This document shows, in pieces, positions 43,681 through 56,919 of a stretch of 64,000 nt of DNA. The stretch comes from Symsagittifera roscoffensis. Lineage: Eukaryota > Xenacoelomorpha > Acoela > Convolutidae. Position 1 is the first letter of the stretch; each line of letters starts with the position of its first letter. The notes beneath the pieces are model-generated. The model had not been told where the DNA came from, did no database searches, and saw nothing but the letters and a program-made list of their open reading frames with translations. The stretch covers positions 35,231,966-35,295,965 of the forward strand of contig NC_087067.1 of NCBI RefSeq assembly GCF_963678635.1. Reading direction: 5' to 3'. The translations under genes and the position numbers were made by a program.

Positions 43681-44410
43681 CGAAATAAGGTTTCTTTAAA
43701 TGTGTCAGCCTAAAGTCTGCTGATGTTTTGTTGGCTCGGCTGACAAATGGTGAAAAAGCACAATTTTCAGTGTAGATACTTTTAGTACTTCTAACTACCT
43801 GCATTTGGAATAATTACTCCTGAATTTGTAAAATTTGATGTTTTGTTTATTTTTTATTCAATTAACCATTTTAATCAACTAATTTGAGTTCGGTTTAAAA
43901 TTGAACTGCTTAGGGACCTAATTTGGTTTCGTTTCGATAAAAATTGAATTAAATGCGTCGCTGAGGATCGATCAAAACGCGTAGTGTTAGAAAAGAGTTT
44001 TTACGAATAAGATTTTTTAGTTGTTTCTGAAAGTTTTTTTATCCAAAAAATTGGCTCTTCTCTTTTTTGTCTACTAGTAGCTTGCAATGCTATTTTTGTG
44101 GTATTGGAAGTGGTGCCAAGTTAGTTCTGCGGCACTTGAGCATGTTTAATCATAAAAATTAGGTGAAACCATATTTTTTGAGAGTTTTTCGTTTGTTGCA
44201 GAGGTTTCTATATGTTTATATAAAAGCTTTAGGGAAGTTTTCGGTACAAGGGACAACATCAATGTATTTTGATTTTTTGTTATGCTTTTTATCGGAATAA
44301 AATTTTCAAGGGATTTTAAGGGAAGGTATAATCAACAAAATGCAGAGTATCTTTTCAATTTATCCATTACGGCTTGTTGGTTTCGTTTAAATGACAAAAT
44401 CACTACAGAG

Positions 44411-47400
44411 CTGACAAATGATGCGATTAAAAATTATTAATAGAACCTTGATGTTAGAATGGGTTGTGGGAAGGTTCGCCGCTTGAAAGATTTTGCCTGT
44501 GTTTTTACACCAAATTTTATGACTCCGAAATTCAAAATTTCGATTTTCTTTACCGTATTATGAAACTTGAGTTCTCTTGAAAACTAACCACCCAAATCTA
44601 ATGAGCAACGTTTTTAGCATCTTTCAACCTAACAAGCGCTTGTTACCACCTAATTTTTTAGGAAATCTTAAGTTATTGATGAAATTAACAGATTTTCAAG
44701 TCATTAAATTGGGATTTACATTTCTTTGAAATAGGTCTGTTTTTGAAATTACCCCTGTCCTTCCGCATCAATACAAAAGACTGGTGACTGATGGAAATGT
44801 ATGGGATCGCATTTTTTTGTATTATTTTTTTTTTGTTTTTCGAGAGGCTTTCGAAACTTTTCCTTTTTCTTAAAAACTACTTTACCAACTTTGAAAGTGT
44901 TTATTTTGATCAAGGACCAGCTGTTAAGTACAGCCAATGCTAAGCGTATTAGCGCACAAAACTTTATTTTACAAATAGCACTTAAGCTTCAAGGTATCAC
45001 GGATCTGTAGCGTAGAAGTAGGGAAGGAGACCCGCAACAAAATAACGGTTCGAATCTGGTCAGGTTCGGACGTTTTAAATGAATTTTTCGTATACTAATT
45101 TAAATGCGTCCGCTATAAATTTAGGCATGTTAATTGGCAAAATTCTTTTTTTTTCTGACTGCTTCTGCTATTGCGTTAAAATTGGCTTGCGTCACTTCAC
45201 AATTATGTAGACTCATAATTGGCTTGCGTCACCTAAGAAATTTTGTAGACTCAAGTTTTTACCCATTCAGTTTATTCCAGTAGCGTTATTGTTCGTATTT
45301 TTGCTTCTGTGTACAGAGTGCAACTTTGCCTGTGTAATTTTTTGATTTTGTAGGTTGAATCAATATTGGACGGTGGGCACAATCTAATAGATAAATCCTA
45401 ACTATAACTAAACTGAACAACTTTATAGCTGATATTTTCACCAGACATATTGTTGTGCACATAAAGACTGGAAGTTTCGGCATTTACAACTATATGCTTT
45501 CGTCAATCAATTAGGTGTTCTTGTTAAAATAGTTTTCAATCGTGGTAGTAAGCTAAATATCAAACCTCAAGTTTCAAATTTTTGAAAATGTTTTCGTTGA
45601 ATTGGGAGCTGCAACGATATTCCCTGCTGCGCTAATGATTCGTATTTTTTTTGCGTGTTTGTATTCTTTTAAAGCCAAATCTAAGGTGTTTATCTGAGTA
45701 CTTTTTGTTCAAGGTTAATGTATTCAGTTCTATGTATTTTCACTGACATGAATAATCGCAAACAAGTGTTAAGGAGCAAAATAAAGGCATACTGTTTTCG
45801 GGTATAGTAAATTTCTATAATATCTTTGAAACTTTTCACCAAATGCATCATAAAAGCTCAAGCAATCCGACTTTTAAGTACTCTTTATTTTTGTTTGCTA
45901 ATTGCAGAGCAAATTGCACTGCATTAGCATTTCAAAAAAGCAATCTATCTTGAGGTCCTCTGAAGAAAACGGTTTTTCCTTTGATCCAGGAATTTCACTT
46001 AAGATAAGCTTTTTCAGCTTAACCGTAGTAAGCAGTTAATTTCACAATAATTCAAACTTAGTCAGTTCGTAGAAATTACTGAATCTGTTTTGTTTTGATA
46101 TGAATTTTTTCTCATTTTCTGGTTTTTGTAGGCCTTTTGTGAGTATTTTTAGCTTCGTGAGCTATATATTACCTTAAATTAACTAAAGTGTGTAACGTTT
46201 TATAAACATAAATTGTTCTACACCTAAATAAGTGCGCTCCTAGACTATACAAATGATAACATAAGTGCGCTCTGGGCAATTTGATGTACAATCAGTCCAA
46301 TGTTATTTTGAACAAAATTGCAATTGTCTGCATCTTTCATGTGTTCATCGGTGCATAAAAATATTCTATTCGTTTTCCAAAGCACTTTTTACCTTTGCGA
46401 TAAATTTCGGTGTAACAGCGTTGGAACTAGTTTTTGTTCTCTGCGAAGAGTTCTCAGAAAATATTTATCAGTATAATGTAAAAGTTGGCAGTAAAAGTGG
46501 AGCGCTTTAGTGCGTCGACTTTATTACGCTTCCGATCAGCAAGCGTAATCAAATCGAATTATATATTTTGTTCGTTGCCTAAGTTAATCAACAGAATCAG
46601 CTATTTGTGGATTCATAAGGAATTCAAAATTTAATTCGGTGAAGGATACGCCTGAGAAGGCAAAATTTGCGGGTTCAAGTCTCACCAGGAATTTTTTTTC
46701 AATCGAAATAAGGCTTTTTTAAATGTGTCGGCCTAAAGTCTGCTGATGTTCTGTTGGCTTGGTTGACAAATGGTGAAAAATCATAATTTTCAGTGAGGAT
46801 ACGTTTATTGCTTCAATTTACCTTCATTTGTAATAATTACTCCTGACTTCGTATAATTTGATGTTTTGTTTATTTTTTTTCAATTAACCATTTTATTCAA
46901 ACTTAAATGAGTTCGGTTTAAATTTGATCTGCTTAGTCACCCAATTTGGTGTCGTTTTGATAAAAAATGAGATAAATGCGTCGCTGAGGATCGATCAAAA
47001 TGCTTAGTGTTAAAATTGAGTTTTTAGGAATAGGATTTTTTAGTTGTTTATGAAAATTTTTCTAACCAAATTATTGGCTCTTCTCTTTTTTTATCTGCTA
47101 GTAGCTTGCAATGCCATTTTTGTGGTATTGGAAGTGGTACCAAGTTAGTTCTGCGGCACTTGAGCATGTTTAATTATAGAAATTAGGTGAAACCATATTT
47201 TTTGAGAGTTTTTCGTTTGTTGCAGAGGTTTCTATATATTCATATAAAAGTTTTAGGAAAGTTTTTGGTACAAGGGACAAAATCAATGTATTGTGAAATT
47301 TTTGTTAAGCTTTTTATAGAAATAAAAATTACAAGGGATTGTAAGGGAAGGAATAATCAACAAGATGCAGGGTATTTTTTTAATTTATCCATTACGACTT

Positions 47401-47435
47401 GTTGATTTTGTTTAAACGGTAAAATCACCACAGAG
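44411..47435. repeat. Tandem duplication, copy 2 (3.0 kb, internally deleted)
   Basis: Begins with the same ~47 bp as copy 1, then jumps at GATGTTAGAATGGG to a point matching about 41,505 of copy 1, so about 1.5 kb is missing. From there it follows copy 1 to CACCACAGAG. Small indels shift the offset from 2,950 to 3,025. The two copies are visibly diverged (about one change per 10-15 bases in places), so the event is not recent. Confidence 0.88.
44998..45336 (+). mobile_element. SINE-like element, type II, copy 3 (duplicated with its region)
   Basis: Paralogue of the 42.05-kb element at offset 2,950: GGATCTGTAGCGTAGAAGTA, CGGTTCGAATCTGGTCAGG, tail CAGAGTGCAACTTTGCCTGT. It was copied by the tandem duplication rather than by a separate insertion. 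Confidence 0.8.
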
Positions 47436-50400
47436 TGTCCTTTTTTGATAGTTTTTGTTTTGACGGTTTTTTTTTCAGTTTTAATTCGGGTCTTAGTGGC
47501 TTTCTTTCATGGCTGCTTAATATAAATGCAAGCTCATTCAACCATATAGTGCATTTGGATTAGAGGTAACACATCTGTTTCAAACAGCTAAGTCTTGTAG
47601 TTTAATTTCGGCCGAGGCCTGTTTGTTTTTGCAAAACTCAAATTTTGTAATTTTTGGACTATTGTCCGCCTTTAGTTTGTCGGTATAATTCCTATAACTC
47701 AATTTTTTTCGAAGTTTCAAACTGAAAGTTGCGGCAATTACAGATTTTTGTCTGCTTCTGCTTTTATGCCGGCTTAGTTCCCGCAGAAATGATTTTTTGA
47801 AATTTTGGCTGATTTCTAGCAATCCAAAAGCCCCTTGTTAAGTTCTTAATGCTTCAGATATTTTGTTCCAGACCATTGTAATTCATTTCTGTATTGCAGG
47901 TGGTGCAAATCTCAGCTTCGCTTCTGTGTATGAAATGATTTGAACTTATGCCAGAGCTATTGAAATTTATAATGAATAAATTCTTATACAATGATAGATA
48001 AATAGATAAATTGCTCTTGAAAAAAAAGCTTGGAGCGACTTTTTTGAATCAATTTTTTTTAAAAAGTAGTATAGATTTTATTTCCTTGCATTTATTGACT
48101 TTTTCCAACTCCGTTGGCCATTTTTTGGAACTTTTAAACTTTTAGTCCTTTTACGTCCAGGTAAAACTGATTGTGTTTTTAGATCGACAATTTTTTTTTT
48201 CAAATTAATCAAATCCATGCCAGTTTTTGCATAATTCTGCAGTGCTGTCAACTTTTTTCCCTCACATGTTTTTCATCTGGTCAGAACATTCATTTTTCGA
48301 AAAAAAGTGAAAAAAATCGTAATTTGTTGTTCTCATCTAATTTAATTTTTTTTTCTGAGTTTCTCTTCCGTTTTCCGGTCGATTTTGTTTCGAAACGATT
48401 GTTTATTTTTTTAGATTTGAAACGCACGTTTTGAATTCAATAATCGGAGTTTTCTAGGATGAAATATGTTTTCTGAGCTAACAAGCGTCGGCTCCTAAAT
48501 TGAGTCAAAATGATTGGAAATCCTGATTATGTTTCTAATGAGAGAGAGAGAGAGAATAAAAAATAGAGTTTTGGACTTCTCCTAGTGCATGTCTTTGGAG
48601 AAATTCAGTGAACTGCAATCAGTTTTAAAACGTCACTTGAAGTCAGGCTGAAAAAATAGGTAGTTTGATTGTTTGATTGTTTTTTTTTGCAAATGCCTAC
48701 TAAATTGCAAAACACGAATTCTTCCAAATTCTTATTTTTTACTGTCAATTTTCTGTTAGCAAGTGTTGTAAAATTCCATTTCGCCTCTGTTAAAAACATT
48801 TTCTGAAAACCAATGGTTAAAATGAACCCAAAGCTAATCGGCTTAGTTGAATTACTTAATGTTGGGATGTCCAAATGTCCAATCTTGTACTCTGAGATTT
48901 TTTTTGGAAATTTTTTTATTCCAAGGAATGTTTTCAGTTACATGCAAATTTCCTTTATGTCGTTCTTAGATTTATTCGTCGTTTTGCTGTTTTTTCAATT
49001 TTTCCTTTTTTTTCAAAATTTGTTTAAGTATTTTCATTAAAGTAGTGATTGCATTTCCTACTTCAATTGATTATTTGCGATGGTAGTCTTAATCTAATTA
49101 AAGACTTCTGAACACCAATAATCCAAAACATTTTAGATTTTTTTCTAAAATGTATTAATTATCCTTTATACGCTTGCAAGATTTTTGCATTCACCATGTA
49201 TTTCTTTACTTAGGCTGTGTTTATTGAGCATTAGGCTGAAAACTTTATGTTTGTCGATGATAAATGGTTCTTAATTTCTCTACAAATTTAAGTTTTGTAA
49301 GAGAAAAGTAGTGGTCTTTTAATCTGTAAATGTCTCGTGGTGATCTCGGAAAATCTCGGAGATTTCGGAAAATTGTCTCGCGGAGATCTCGGAAAATCCA
49401 CACGGTTAGTCTGACATTCTTAGTTCTTCTAATTTTTATCCAAGGGCTCATTTTGTAAAATTACTGCTTTCGTAATAGCAATTATTTTTTTTTGCAAACT
49501 GATTGACTACTTGAATAGTCGTCATAAATTGATTAGAACGACGCTTTTTCTGTTATAATTTGAAACTACAGAGAATGGTAACCTTTTAAAATCAGCCCTG
49601 TTAATCCGCAAATCTAGTGACTGTCAACTATGAGTTAGCATTGTTTCGATATACTGAGGCCAATTGAAATCCTTCGTTGGTTTAAAAAAACAAGCCCTAA
49701 GAACACAAAAGACGTTTTCAGCGATGAGTTATGATTATGGCCAAAAAGTTCGGTACGGGCGATGGTTTTTTGCTGATTTAGGAGTGACCAAATCATAGCG
49801 AGGCTCAACCTTCGCCTTACCTTGTTGTAAGCATTTATGTTACCTTTGCTTCACCAAAAATTGAGCTCTTACAGATTAGAAATGTACTTTATACTTTATT
49901 TTTCATGTGATTATATCAAAAGTTGTGTTACTGAAGCTTTTGAATGACTTTTCTGGAGTTTAGGTTCTGATTTTGCTTGAAAACATAACTGAGAAAACCC
50001 AGAGACATCGCATATTCGGCGATGCAAGTTTCTATGATTCGTACATATATCAATCTGCGATCAAAAAAATTTTCTCTTGGGATAATATAAAACAGCGATG
50101 CTTTTTGGAGACTTCAAACCTGATAGTTTATTTTGATTTTTGCTTAAGGCTTGCAATGTGTTTTTGAATTTTTCTGGTGGTCATGATTAAATTTTTCAAA
50201 TTTTTCTTTGCAGCTATTTAGCGTTACCCAATCGTTTCATAACTTTTTTCAGATTACATTTAGATTATCGTGAATCAATCACTGAATTGTTTTGCACTCA
50301 AACATTCTGGTCAGCAGATCTATTGAGAGAATGTCTGCATTTAGCTTTGTTGATTTAAAACTTATGTGTAATGATGGATGTATACTTAACTTTTTTTTCT

Positions 50401-52030
50401 TAGTATTGTCATATTGAGACGTTTAAAAGCCGATAAATCATTTTCGTTTGTGTAATTGCTAAAGCGTGTGAAACTTGAAAACTTTGAATTTTGAATTTTT
50501 GTGGCTCAACGGGCGTCAACAGATCAATTTTTTTGGCGTCCACGGGCGTCTACCTTATTTGTGTCGGCTTAGCAACCAGCTCATGAACTTTATTTCAACG
50601 CTTACTTATTACTGACAGTTGTCTTTATCGACACTTGTTTCCTCAAAACTGATTTTTTACAAATCACACGAAAATTTGAGAAGATCAAACTTTCAAACAT
50701 CTTTTGATTATTTTGTTTGTCTTTTTTGTCGGCTAGCTTTCATGATCTTTTCGTGATGTTGCTTTTTTGTAATAATAAGTCTCAAAAAGAACTTCGCTTT
50801 ATGTTTTTCAATTTATTACATGCCAAGGCTCTTTTTCACTTTCTCCCTACTTTTCAAAATGTTTGTGTTACGTATTCCGGGTTGACCTCCATACACCGAA
50901 AAAGCTTATATTACATTTCCATACACCGAAAATGCTTATCATACAATTCCATACATCAAATGTATGGAAAAATGCTGATCGTACAGTTTTCATACATTTT
51001 CAAAAATTCATTGAAAAAAGATTCGAACTACTTTCTGCGGCTATTTGAACCAACTAAAACAGTCTACCGATGAAACAAAACCAAGTTTCTTTTTTGGAAA
51101 AAAAGGGTTATCATTCAATTTCCATATATGAAATGTGTATTACTAGCAATTTTTTGATGGCGACAAGTAAAATTGAATTTGACCACAATTTTTTTTGTTT
51201 TTTTTTCAACCGCATATCGAATTTTACACTCAAACAAACATTTTTCAAAAAAAATTTGCGTGCAAAATTTTATTTTTTGTCTGCATAACGTAGTCCTGGA
51301 TACTCAAGAATTGGATTTTTTCCCGTTTCTCTGGATAACTTTTTTCAAACAGGCTAAAAACTCCTATTTTTTTTGTATGGCATGTTTATAAATGGCATCT
51401 GATAATTTGAAAAATCTAATTTTAAAAATAATTATCCTTGAAAATTTTAGACAATATTTAAAATATTTGATGCTTTTACTATATCATTTGTGAGAAGAAC
51501 TCTTACACAATTCAGGCCGTTTCCAATGCATTGTAAATGCCAGACGATCAACCCTTTGGTGACTCTAGTTTTGAGTAAACTATGGGTTTAGTCACTTGTG
51601 TTCGGTCACGAACACATCCCAAAAACTTTGAGGAATAATTTTTTTTTTCAAAATAAAAAACAATTTTTTGTCTTATGAAAAAATGCTTGTCTACAATTTC
51701 CATATGAAAAATGCTTGTCTTACAGTTTTCTTTACACTTTCTGTATATGTGGAATTGTACAATATTGTGTAAGAAGCGTTTTTGGTCAACCCGGATTATT
51801 ACGGCTAAATGCGTGATGTTACCATGTCAAGTATGAAACAAAATGGAACAAAAATATGTTCACAGTTGTCAGTTTTCTCACCATACCAATTTTCATTGCT
51901 TTATGACTACGTTAAAAAAAATTTTTTAAATTTTACTTTGAAAAATGAAAATTAGAAAAGAGCTCATGCAAAGTTAGTGTTGATGCTTTCAGGTTTCCAA
52001 AATTTTTACTTGCAAAATTGTGTTTGTTTG
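47436..52030. other. AT-rich intergenic DNA with short repeats and two SINE-type tails
   Basis: No gene recognised. Shared 3' tails occur at about 47,897-47,930 (CTCAGCTTCGCTTCTGTG) and 48,758-48,790 (CCATTTCGCCTCTG). There is a GA microsatellite at 48,541 and a ~31-bp repeat with CCATACACCGAAAA at 50,889-50,960, next to the palindrome CCATACATCAAATGTATGG. Confidence 0.5.
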
Positions 52031-52303
52031 TACATGATGCCACTTTTGCTGCATCGCATTGAGAATTCATTAGCATATGTAGCTGCTTTATTTGCGACTA
52101 GTGATTAACGATTGTTGCGGTTTCGTTGTCGAGAGGGCACAGCATGAGACTCCACATCTCAAAGTCCAAAGATCGGTGCCAATACATAGCAAAGTTTTAG
52201 TACTATGAAGTTTATTTTATACTTTTTCTTATTTTACTTCAAAAGCTGCTTTTTTGTAGTGTTATTGCTAGTGTTTGCGAACCACAGCTTTGCCTCTGTG
52301 TAT
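52030..52303 (+). mobile_element. SINE-like element, type I, copy 4
   Basis: Carries the type I entry block TTAGCATATGTAGCTGCTTT, a decayed head TTGTCGAGAGGGCACAGCAT, and tail TGCGAACCACAGCTTTGCCT ending near 52,300. A further weak homology to the intron copies lies upstream from 51,960. Confidence 0.65.
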
Positions 52304-52814
52304 AAAACAAGAGAGAAAAGCAAAACTACAACAGCAGGCGTTCATGTATTCTCAAATTTTTCTGCTGCATTTGTGCTTTTTTTAAATATCAGCTTGAGCA
52401 TGCTTTATCAAGCTTTTTTTAAATTTTTAAGTTTTTACTCCACCTGTTCAATTGTCTCCCCGCATTGCAGTTCGATGAATAAATATCGATTATATTTGAG
52501 TTTCAGTGTCAGTGTCCACAAAAAAGAAAAAAAAATAGAATATAATCAAATAACAACGGATTATAATACTACTAGTTTTCGAGGAAACAAAAACCATTCT
52601 TAATCCATTATAATCATTTTTTTTCAGTTTTGAAGACTTTGTCAATAAAATTCAATTATAATTGATTTTTAATTTTCTCATTTTTTGAGATTCAATTTCC
52701 AATGCACATAAAGTCTTTTCTACGTTTTAAACTAAAGTTGGTTATTTTTGATTATTTAGAAAATTTGATAATTCTGTTTGTTTTTTATGTTACTCAATAG
52801 CTGAATTTTGTTCC

Positions 52815-53200
52815 TTTAAACAATTGCCCGCTACTATTCCCTCCAATGTTTGCCCCTTTGTACCCTTACACCTGCCATCCCCCACCTGAATCAATCCTAA
52901 CCCTGCACCCACCTGAACCAACCTCCCCTCCACCAAATGAATCGCTTCTGAACCAAACCCCCTACACCTTACCTGAACCGGATCAGAGGGTGGGAGGGGG
53001 GTCCAAGTGGATGGGGGGTTGTTAGTTCAGGTGCGGGGGTCGGGTGATTCAGGTGGGGCGGGATGGTTCAGCGTGGGGGGGGACCCAGAAGGCCATGTGG
53101 GGGGGGGGGGGGTTCAATTGTGGGGGGAGGGGCAAAGAGGCAAACGTTGGAATGGGGGTTGTAAGGGAGCAAAGGGCCAAATGTTAGGGGGTAGAGGTCA
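52815..53200. repeat. G/C-rich foldback with long G-runs
   Basis: A C-rich arm (52,826-52,980) is followed by a G-rich arm (52,983-53,190). AATGTTTGCCCCTTTGTACC on the left pairs with the complement of AGGGAGCAAAGGGCCAAATG on the right. Both arms repeat a CACCTGAACC / GGTTCAGGTG unit. A run of 14 G residues starts at 53,099. Surrounding DNA is strongly AT-rich, so it stands out. No gene. Confidence 0.75.
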
Positions 53201-54640
53201 ACAAAGTCTTTTTGCAATTTGAGTTTAGGTATAGAAAAGGAGTAGGGCGTACACTCACTTTGCAAAGATTTTGCATTACTCATTTGTTAAATGCAAAAAT
53301 TCTTGCAAAATTTTGCACTACGTGAAACGAAAATAAAGTGGAAAAAAGTCCATTTTATTATGATTTTGTACTTGTTTTATAATCCATTATAATGGATTTC
53401 AAATGAATTATAATGTATTCTGCTTTTGCCAGAAAAAAATGAATTTAAATCCATTTTTTGTCCAATTTTGTTGTCTAGGCCTAATATGGGAATCGATTAA
53501 TATTGACAATGTTTTAGACTACAAAAATGCATTATATTCAATTTTTGTTCACTTTTCTTAGATGCGGGTCACCATGAATGCGATGTCAACTAAATGCGTA
53601 TTATTTTTATCAAAAGGTTGATTTACTTTTTAATTAATTAAATTCAGCAGAGCAAGATTATTCTATAAAAACTACAGCTGAGGTTCGTTTATATGCTGAA
53701 AAACTGAGGTTCGTTTATAGTCTAATTTTAATACACATTCATTGAACTCAAAAGCTATCAACGTTTTGATCTGGTGTTTTTTTGTAAGCATATCTTACTC
53801 AACAAAGCAGTATAAATTACAAAAAGCATTGGTGCCCTCAAAAGAAACATATATCAAACTATTCAGTGGTTATTCATTACATGAGGGCTTTCATGATAAA
53901 ATCCAGCCTCAACTATGAGCATAGAAACATGAAAAGGGGGCGAAAAGTACAATTCTCTGATATCTCCATCTTGAACACTAAACAGACCTTAAATGCTGAA
54001 AAGTTATACACCACCGGCACATTTTTAGAAAAAGTTTCCTGAGTAGCACTTTTGGGTTTTTTTTCTTACACCTGACGGAGCAGATGTTTTGTACTGTAAG
54101 ACTACTTTTTCCAATGAACATTTTCCCCACAATATCAGCTACACATATGAGTGTTCCTCATTGTAAAATATCATTTAGCTTGAAGAGTCCCCTGATTGAG
54201 GCTGTAACGGTCGGGCGTTCAGTCCGTCCTTAACTTTTTTGTTTTTTATATCTTTCAGTTTTTTTTGTTTGCATGCCTAATTTGTCGGCTTAGCGTCGGC
54301 AGTGCAAGCATTAAAACATATATTTTCTTAAATTTTGAAAGCTATTTTTCACTGTTCACAATGAGGTACCGCAATTCACATACAAGAACTCATGCAGTTT
54401 TTATGAAAAGTTTCTTTTTGAATGTCAATTTTTTTTTGCAACAAATAATTTCTAAATTAAACTTGAATCATATTTTTTGTATGATTTAAGCTTTAATCAA
54501 ATAAATCATATTTTTTTAGAGTGGCTTACATGATGCGCCAAAATATACTAACTTTATACAAAAATGTATACAAACTAGCTTGGCGCCATTGTATACAAAA
54601 GTATTTCAGTTTTAAATAAAATTGCTTCCTTTTCGCGTCC
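53201..54640. other. Intergenic, nothing recognised
   Basis: AT-rich. A B-box-like string GGGCGTTCAGTCCGTCC occurs at about 54,212 without a convincing A box. Confidence 0.4.
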
Positions 54641-54649
54641 CAATACTAT

Positions 54650-54800
54650 ATCAGATCACCAGTGAAACTAAGCGCGTGGTGGGCCTGAAATCGAAGCTTA
54701 TCAGTGAATCTGTGCGCATCTCCAGTGAAACTGAGCGCGTGGGGGTCCTGAAAACCAAGCTGACCAGTGAATCTGTGCTCGTGGGGACCTGAAAAGAACT
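54650..54800 (+). repeat. ~66-bp repeat at the 5' end of LINE C
   Basis: Two and a half units of a block with CCAGTGAAACTGAGCGCGTG and CCAGTGAATCTGTGC. GC content is well above its flanks. It directly precedes ORF1 and may be the promoter or 5' UTR repeat of the element. Confidence 0.6.
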
Positions 54801-54855
54801 TTACCCAGTAGTGGATTTTTGAAGAACACTCCAACTGATTCCTATTGGTGGACAC

Positions 54856-55790
54856 TTGGGCTGGATTGAAGGCAGAAATGAATGCGAATTTAATTGTCAT
54901 TCATGTGACATTTGCGGAATCTGGTTTGACGATGACTGTAACAAATTGCCTAAGGAAGTCCTCCAAAAATTAGGCAAAGTAAAAGGTTTATTCTGGAAAT
55001 GCGAGGAGTGTTTAGACATAAAAGTAAAAAATTCTAAACTGAAACAATCTTTTGAGAAAATCACAAACGAAATCCAAAAGGTAACCTTAGCGATACAAAA
55101 CAATTTAGCCTATGTAAAATTATCAATACAACAGAATAGCGACCAAATATTGATAATTAAGAAAGAAACTTCAGATATAAAAGACCTTACTTCTTTGAAG
55201 CAGTCCATTAGAACGGGCAACGATTTTTCGTCAATTGAGAGAGATATTAGCGTTTTGCGCAAAAATACAACAAAACAGAGCAGTTTATCTACAACAATCA
55301 TTAATGCTACCACCCAAACCAAGCTAAAACAGACTCTCGGCTTATTGGAGAGAAACTAGTGATATATGGATTAGCAGAAAATATACAAGACGATAAAAAT
55401 GTACAAATGGAAAGGGACAGAAATAGTTTGCTGAAATGTTCAGAACTTAAAGAAATGACTGTGAGCGACTGTTTTAGATGTGGTAAAGAACAACCATACA
55501 AATCAAGACCTCTTGTCTTTTAGATTCCCTCTTCTTGGCATCATAAAATTATTTTTCTGTCATTGAGAAAACTAAAGAAATCAAATGTGAATATCAAGGA
55601 AATTATGAAAGGAAAATTCTGAAATACAGATATGATTTGAGTTCTTTGATGCAAAAAGAAAAATCAGAATTCAAAATAAAGTCTGAGAGCCTTGTTTTTG
55701 GCACTTACACAATTGACTGTAACAAAGAGGTTCAATCTGAGTGTGATCGAACTCTTGGTAAAGGGAACTCCTCCTCTTGACTACTAAATG
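54856..55790 (+). pseudogene. LINE C, ORF1 with PHD-like zinc finger and coiled coil
   Basis: Open for 168 codons from 54,856. CHSCDICGIWFDDDCNKLP followed by FWKCEEC is the Cys-rich PHD-like finger common in ORF1 of CR1/L2-like LINEs. Then comes a long charged coiled-coil stretch (FEKITNEIQKVTLAIQNN). After a frameshift at 55,360 the downstream frame has VSDCFRCGKEQPYKSRPLVF, a knuckle-like end, before more stops. Binding of element RNA is the usual role of such ORF1 proteins. Confidence 0.75.
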
Positions 55791-56330
55791 ACATAAAGCC
55801 TTTGTCATATAATTGCAGATCAATTTTAACAACTGAAAAAAAAATCAAGCTGGACAATTTATTGCGAATCCATCAATCTGACATTGTTGCCTTAAGCGAA
55901 ACATGGTTGGATAATTATGTTGAGAACACTGCAGTTTTCTGCACAGATGTATATGAAGTAATTCATCGTTCTGATAGGAAAACCGGACCTCATGGAGGAG
56001 TGCTAATTGCGGTTAAAACATCATCTAAATTAAATGTCATCGTTGATCAATCAGTTATTTTTGACTTTGGTTCATATTTATTTGTGAAGCTGAATAGCCT
56101 AATGCTTTGCGTAACAGCCATTTACAATCCACCGCATGACAGTCATTCTACTCTAAACTGAATTATATTTGAAAAATTTTTGAGTGAAGTGAACAAACGA
56201 CTCAACGTTCGTATGGTAGAATCTAACTTGAACACAACACAATGGATTTTATGCGGCGATCTGAATTTAACTTCAGTTGATTAGAATACTTAATCAATTG
56301 ATGATCAATGTGAATCCAGTTTTTGAAAAC
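55790..56330 (+). pseudogene. LINE C, apurinic endonuclease domain (broken)
   Basis: Frame 55,802-56,161 has SYNCRSILTTEKKIKLDNLL, IVALSETWLDNYVE, TGPHGGVLIAVKTSS and LCVTAIYNPPHDS, the ordered motifs of a LINE APE endonuclease. After a stop the next part reads WILCGDLNLTSVD. The ID motif at the end was not found, so the domain is truncated or mutated. Confidence 0.85.
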
Positions 56331-56919
56331 AATTGCGGAGTTCAATATTGGTTTACTGACAGATAGTAACTTTTTACAGCAAGACGTATTATTAACAGAC
56401 AATCCTTTTTTATGTACTATTCGAAATAAACCAAAGCTTCTCAGATCATCCTGCACTTTCCTGTCAAATAAATTTGAAATTGAAGCGGAAAAGATAAATC
56501 TAAATCGGTACTGTATTCGCAAAGCAGACTCCGAATCATTGCGTTTGTTTTTCTTAAACAACAGACTCCATTGCTCGAATGATGCAAACAGAATGCTTGA
56601 AATGTTCTATGGGTTGTATTATCAAGCCGTTGATAAATATATTCCAAAAAAGACAATTTGTCGCTCTAAAGACCGCCATTGGATGTCTTCACACTCAATA
56701 AAAGCTGAAAAATGCCTTCAGACGGCATTGAAACATAATTGTTCTGATGAGAAAGTTAAACGCTGCAAGCACAATTTGAATGATTCTTTAGAACTAGACA
56801 AAGCTGTTTACTTTGAGTCAATGAAAGACTTCGATTTAAAAATGACTTACACATTTCTCAGATCGATAAACGGAAAGGCAAAAGTGCCCAGAAAAACGTC
56901 ATACAAAAATACCAGTTAA
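56323..56919 (+). pseudogene. LINE C, endonuclease-RT linker
   Basis: A 198-codon open stretch with FYGLYYQAVDKYIPKKTIC and RHWMSSHSIKAEKCLQTAL, the W-x-x-x-S-I/L-K pattern usual between endonuclease and RT in LINE ORF2 proteins. Confidence 0.7.

Larger units (their letters stand above)
39899..44410. repeat. Tandem duplication, copy 1 (4.5 kb)
   Basis: Starts CTGACAAATGATGCGATAAA, 173 bp after the IFT140 stop, and ends CACTACAGAG. The second copy follows at once with CTGACAAATGATGCGATTAA. Matches between copies include the stretch starting CTGGTGACTGATGGAAATGT at 41,831 and 44,781 (offset 2,950). Confidence 0.88.

Noticed and set aside
53007-53283. Glycine- and proline-rich ORFs on both strands
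   Set aside because: Pure by-products of the G/C-rich foldback.
54205-54235. tRNA-like B box
   Set aside because: No A box at the right distance and no shared tail nearby.
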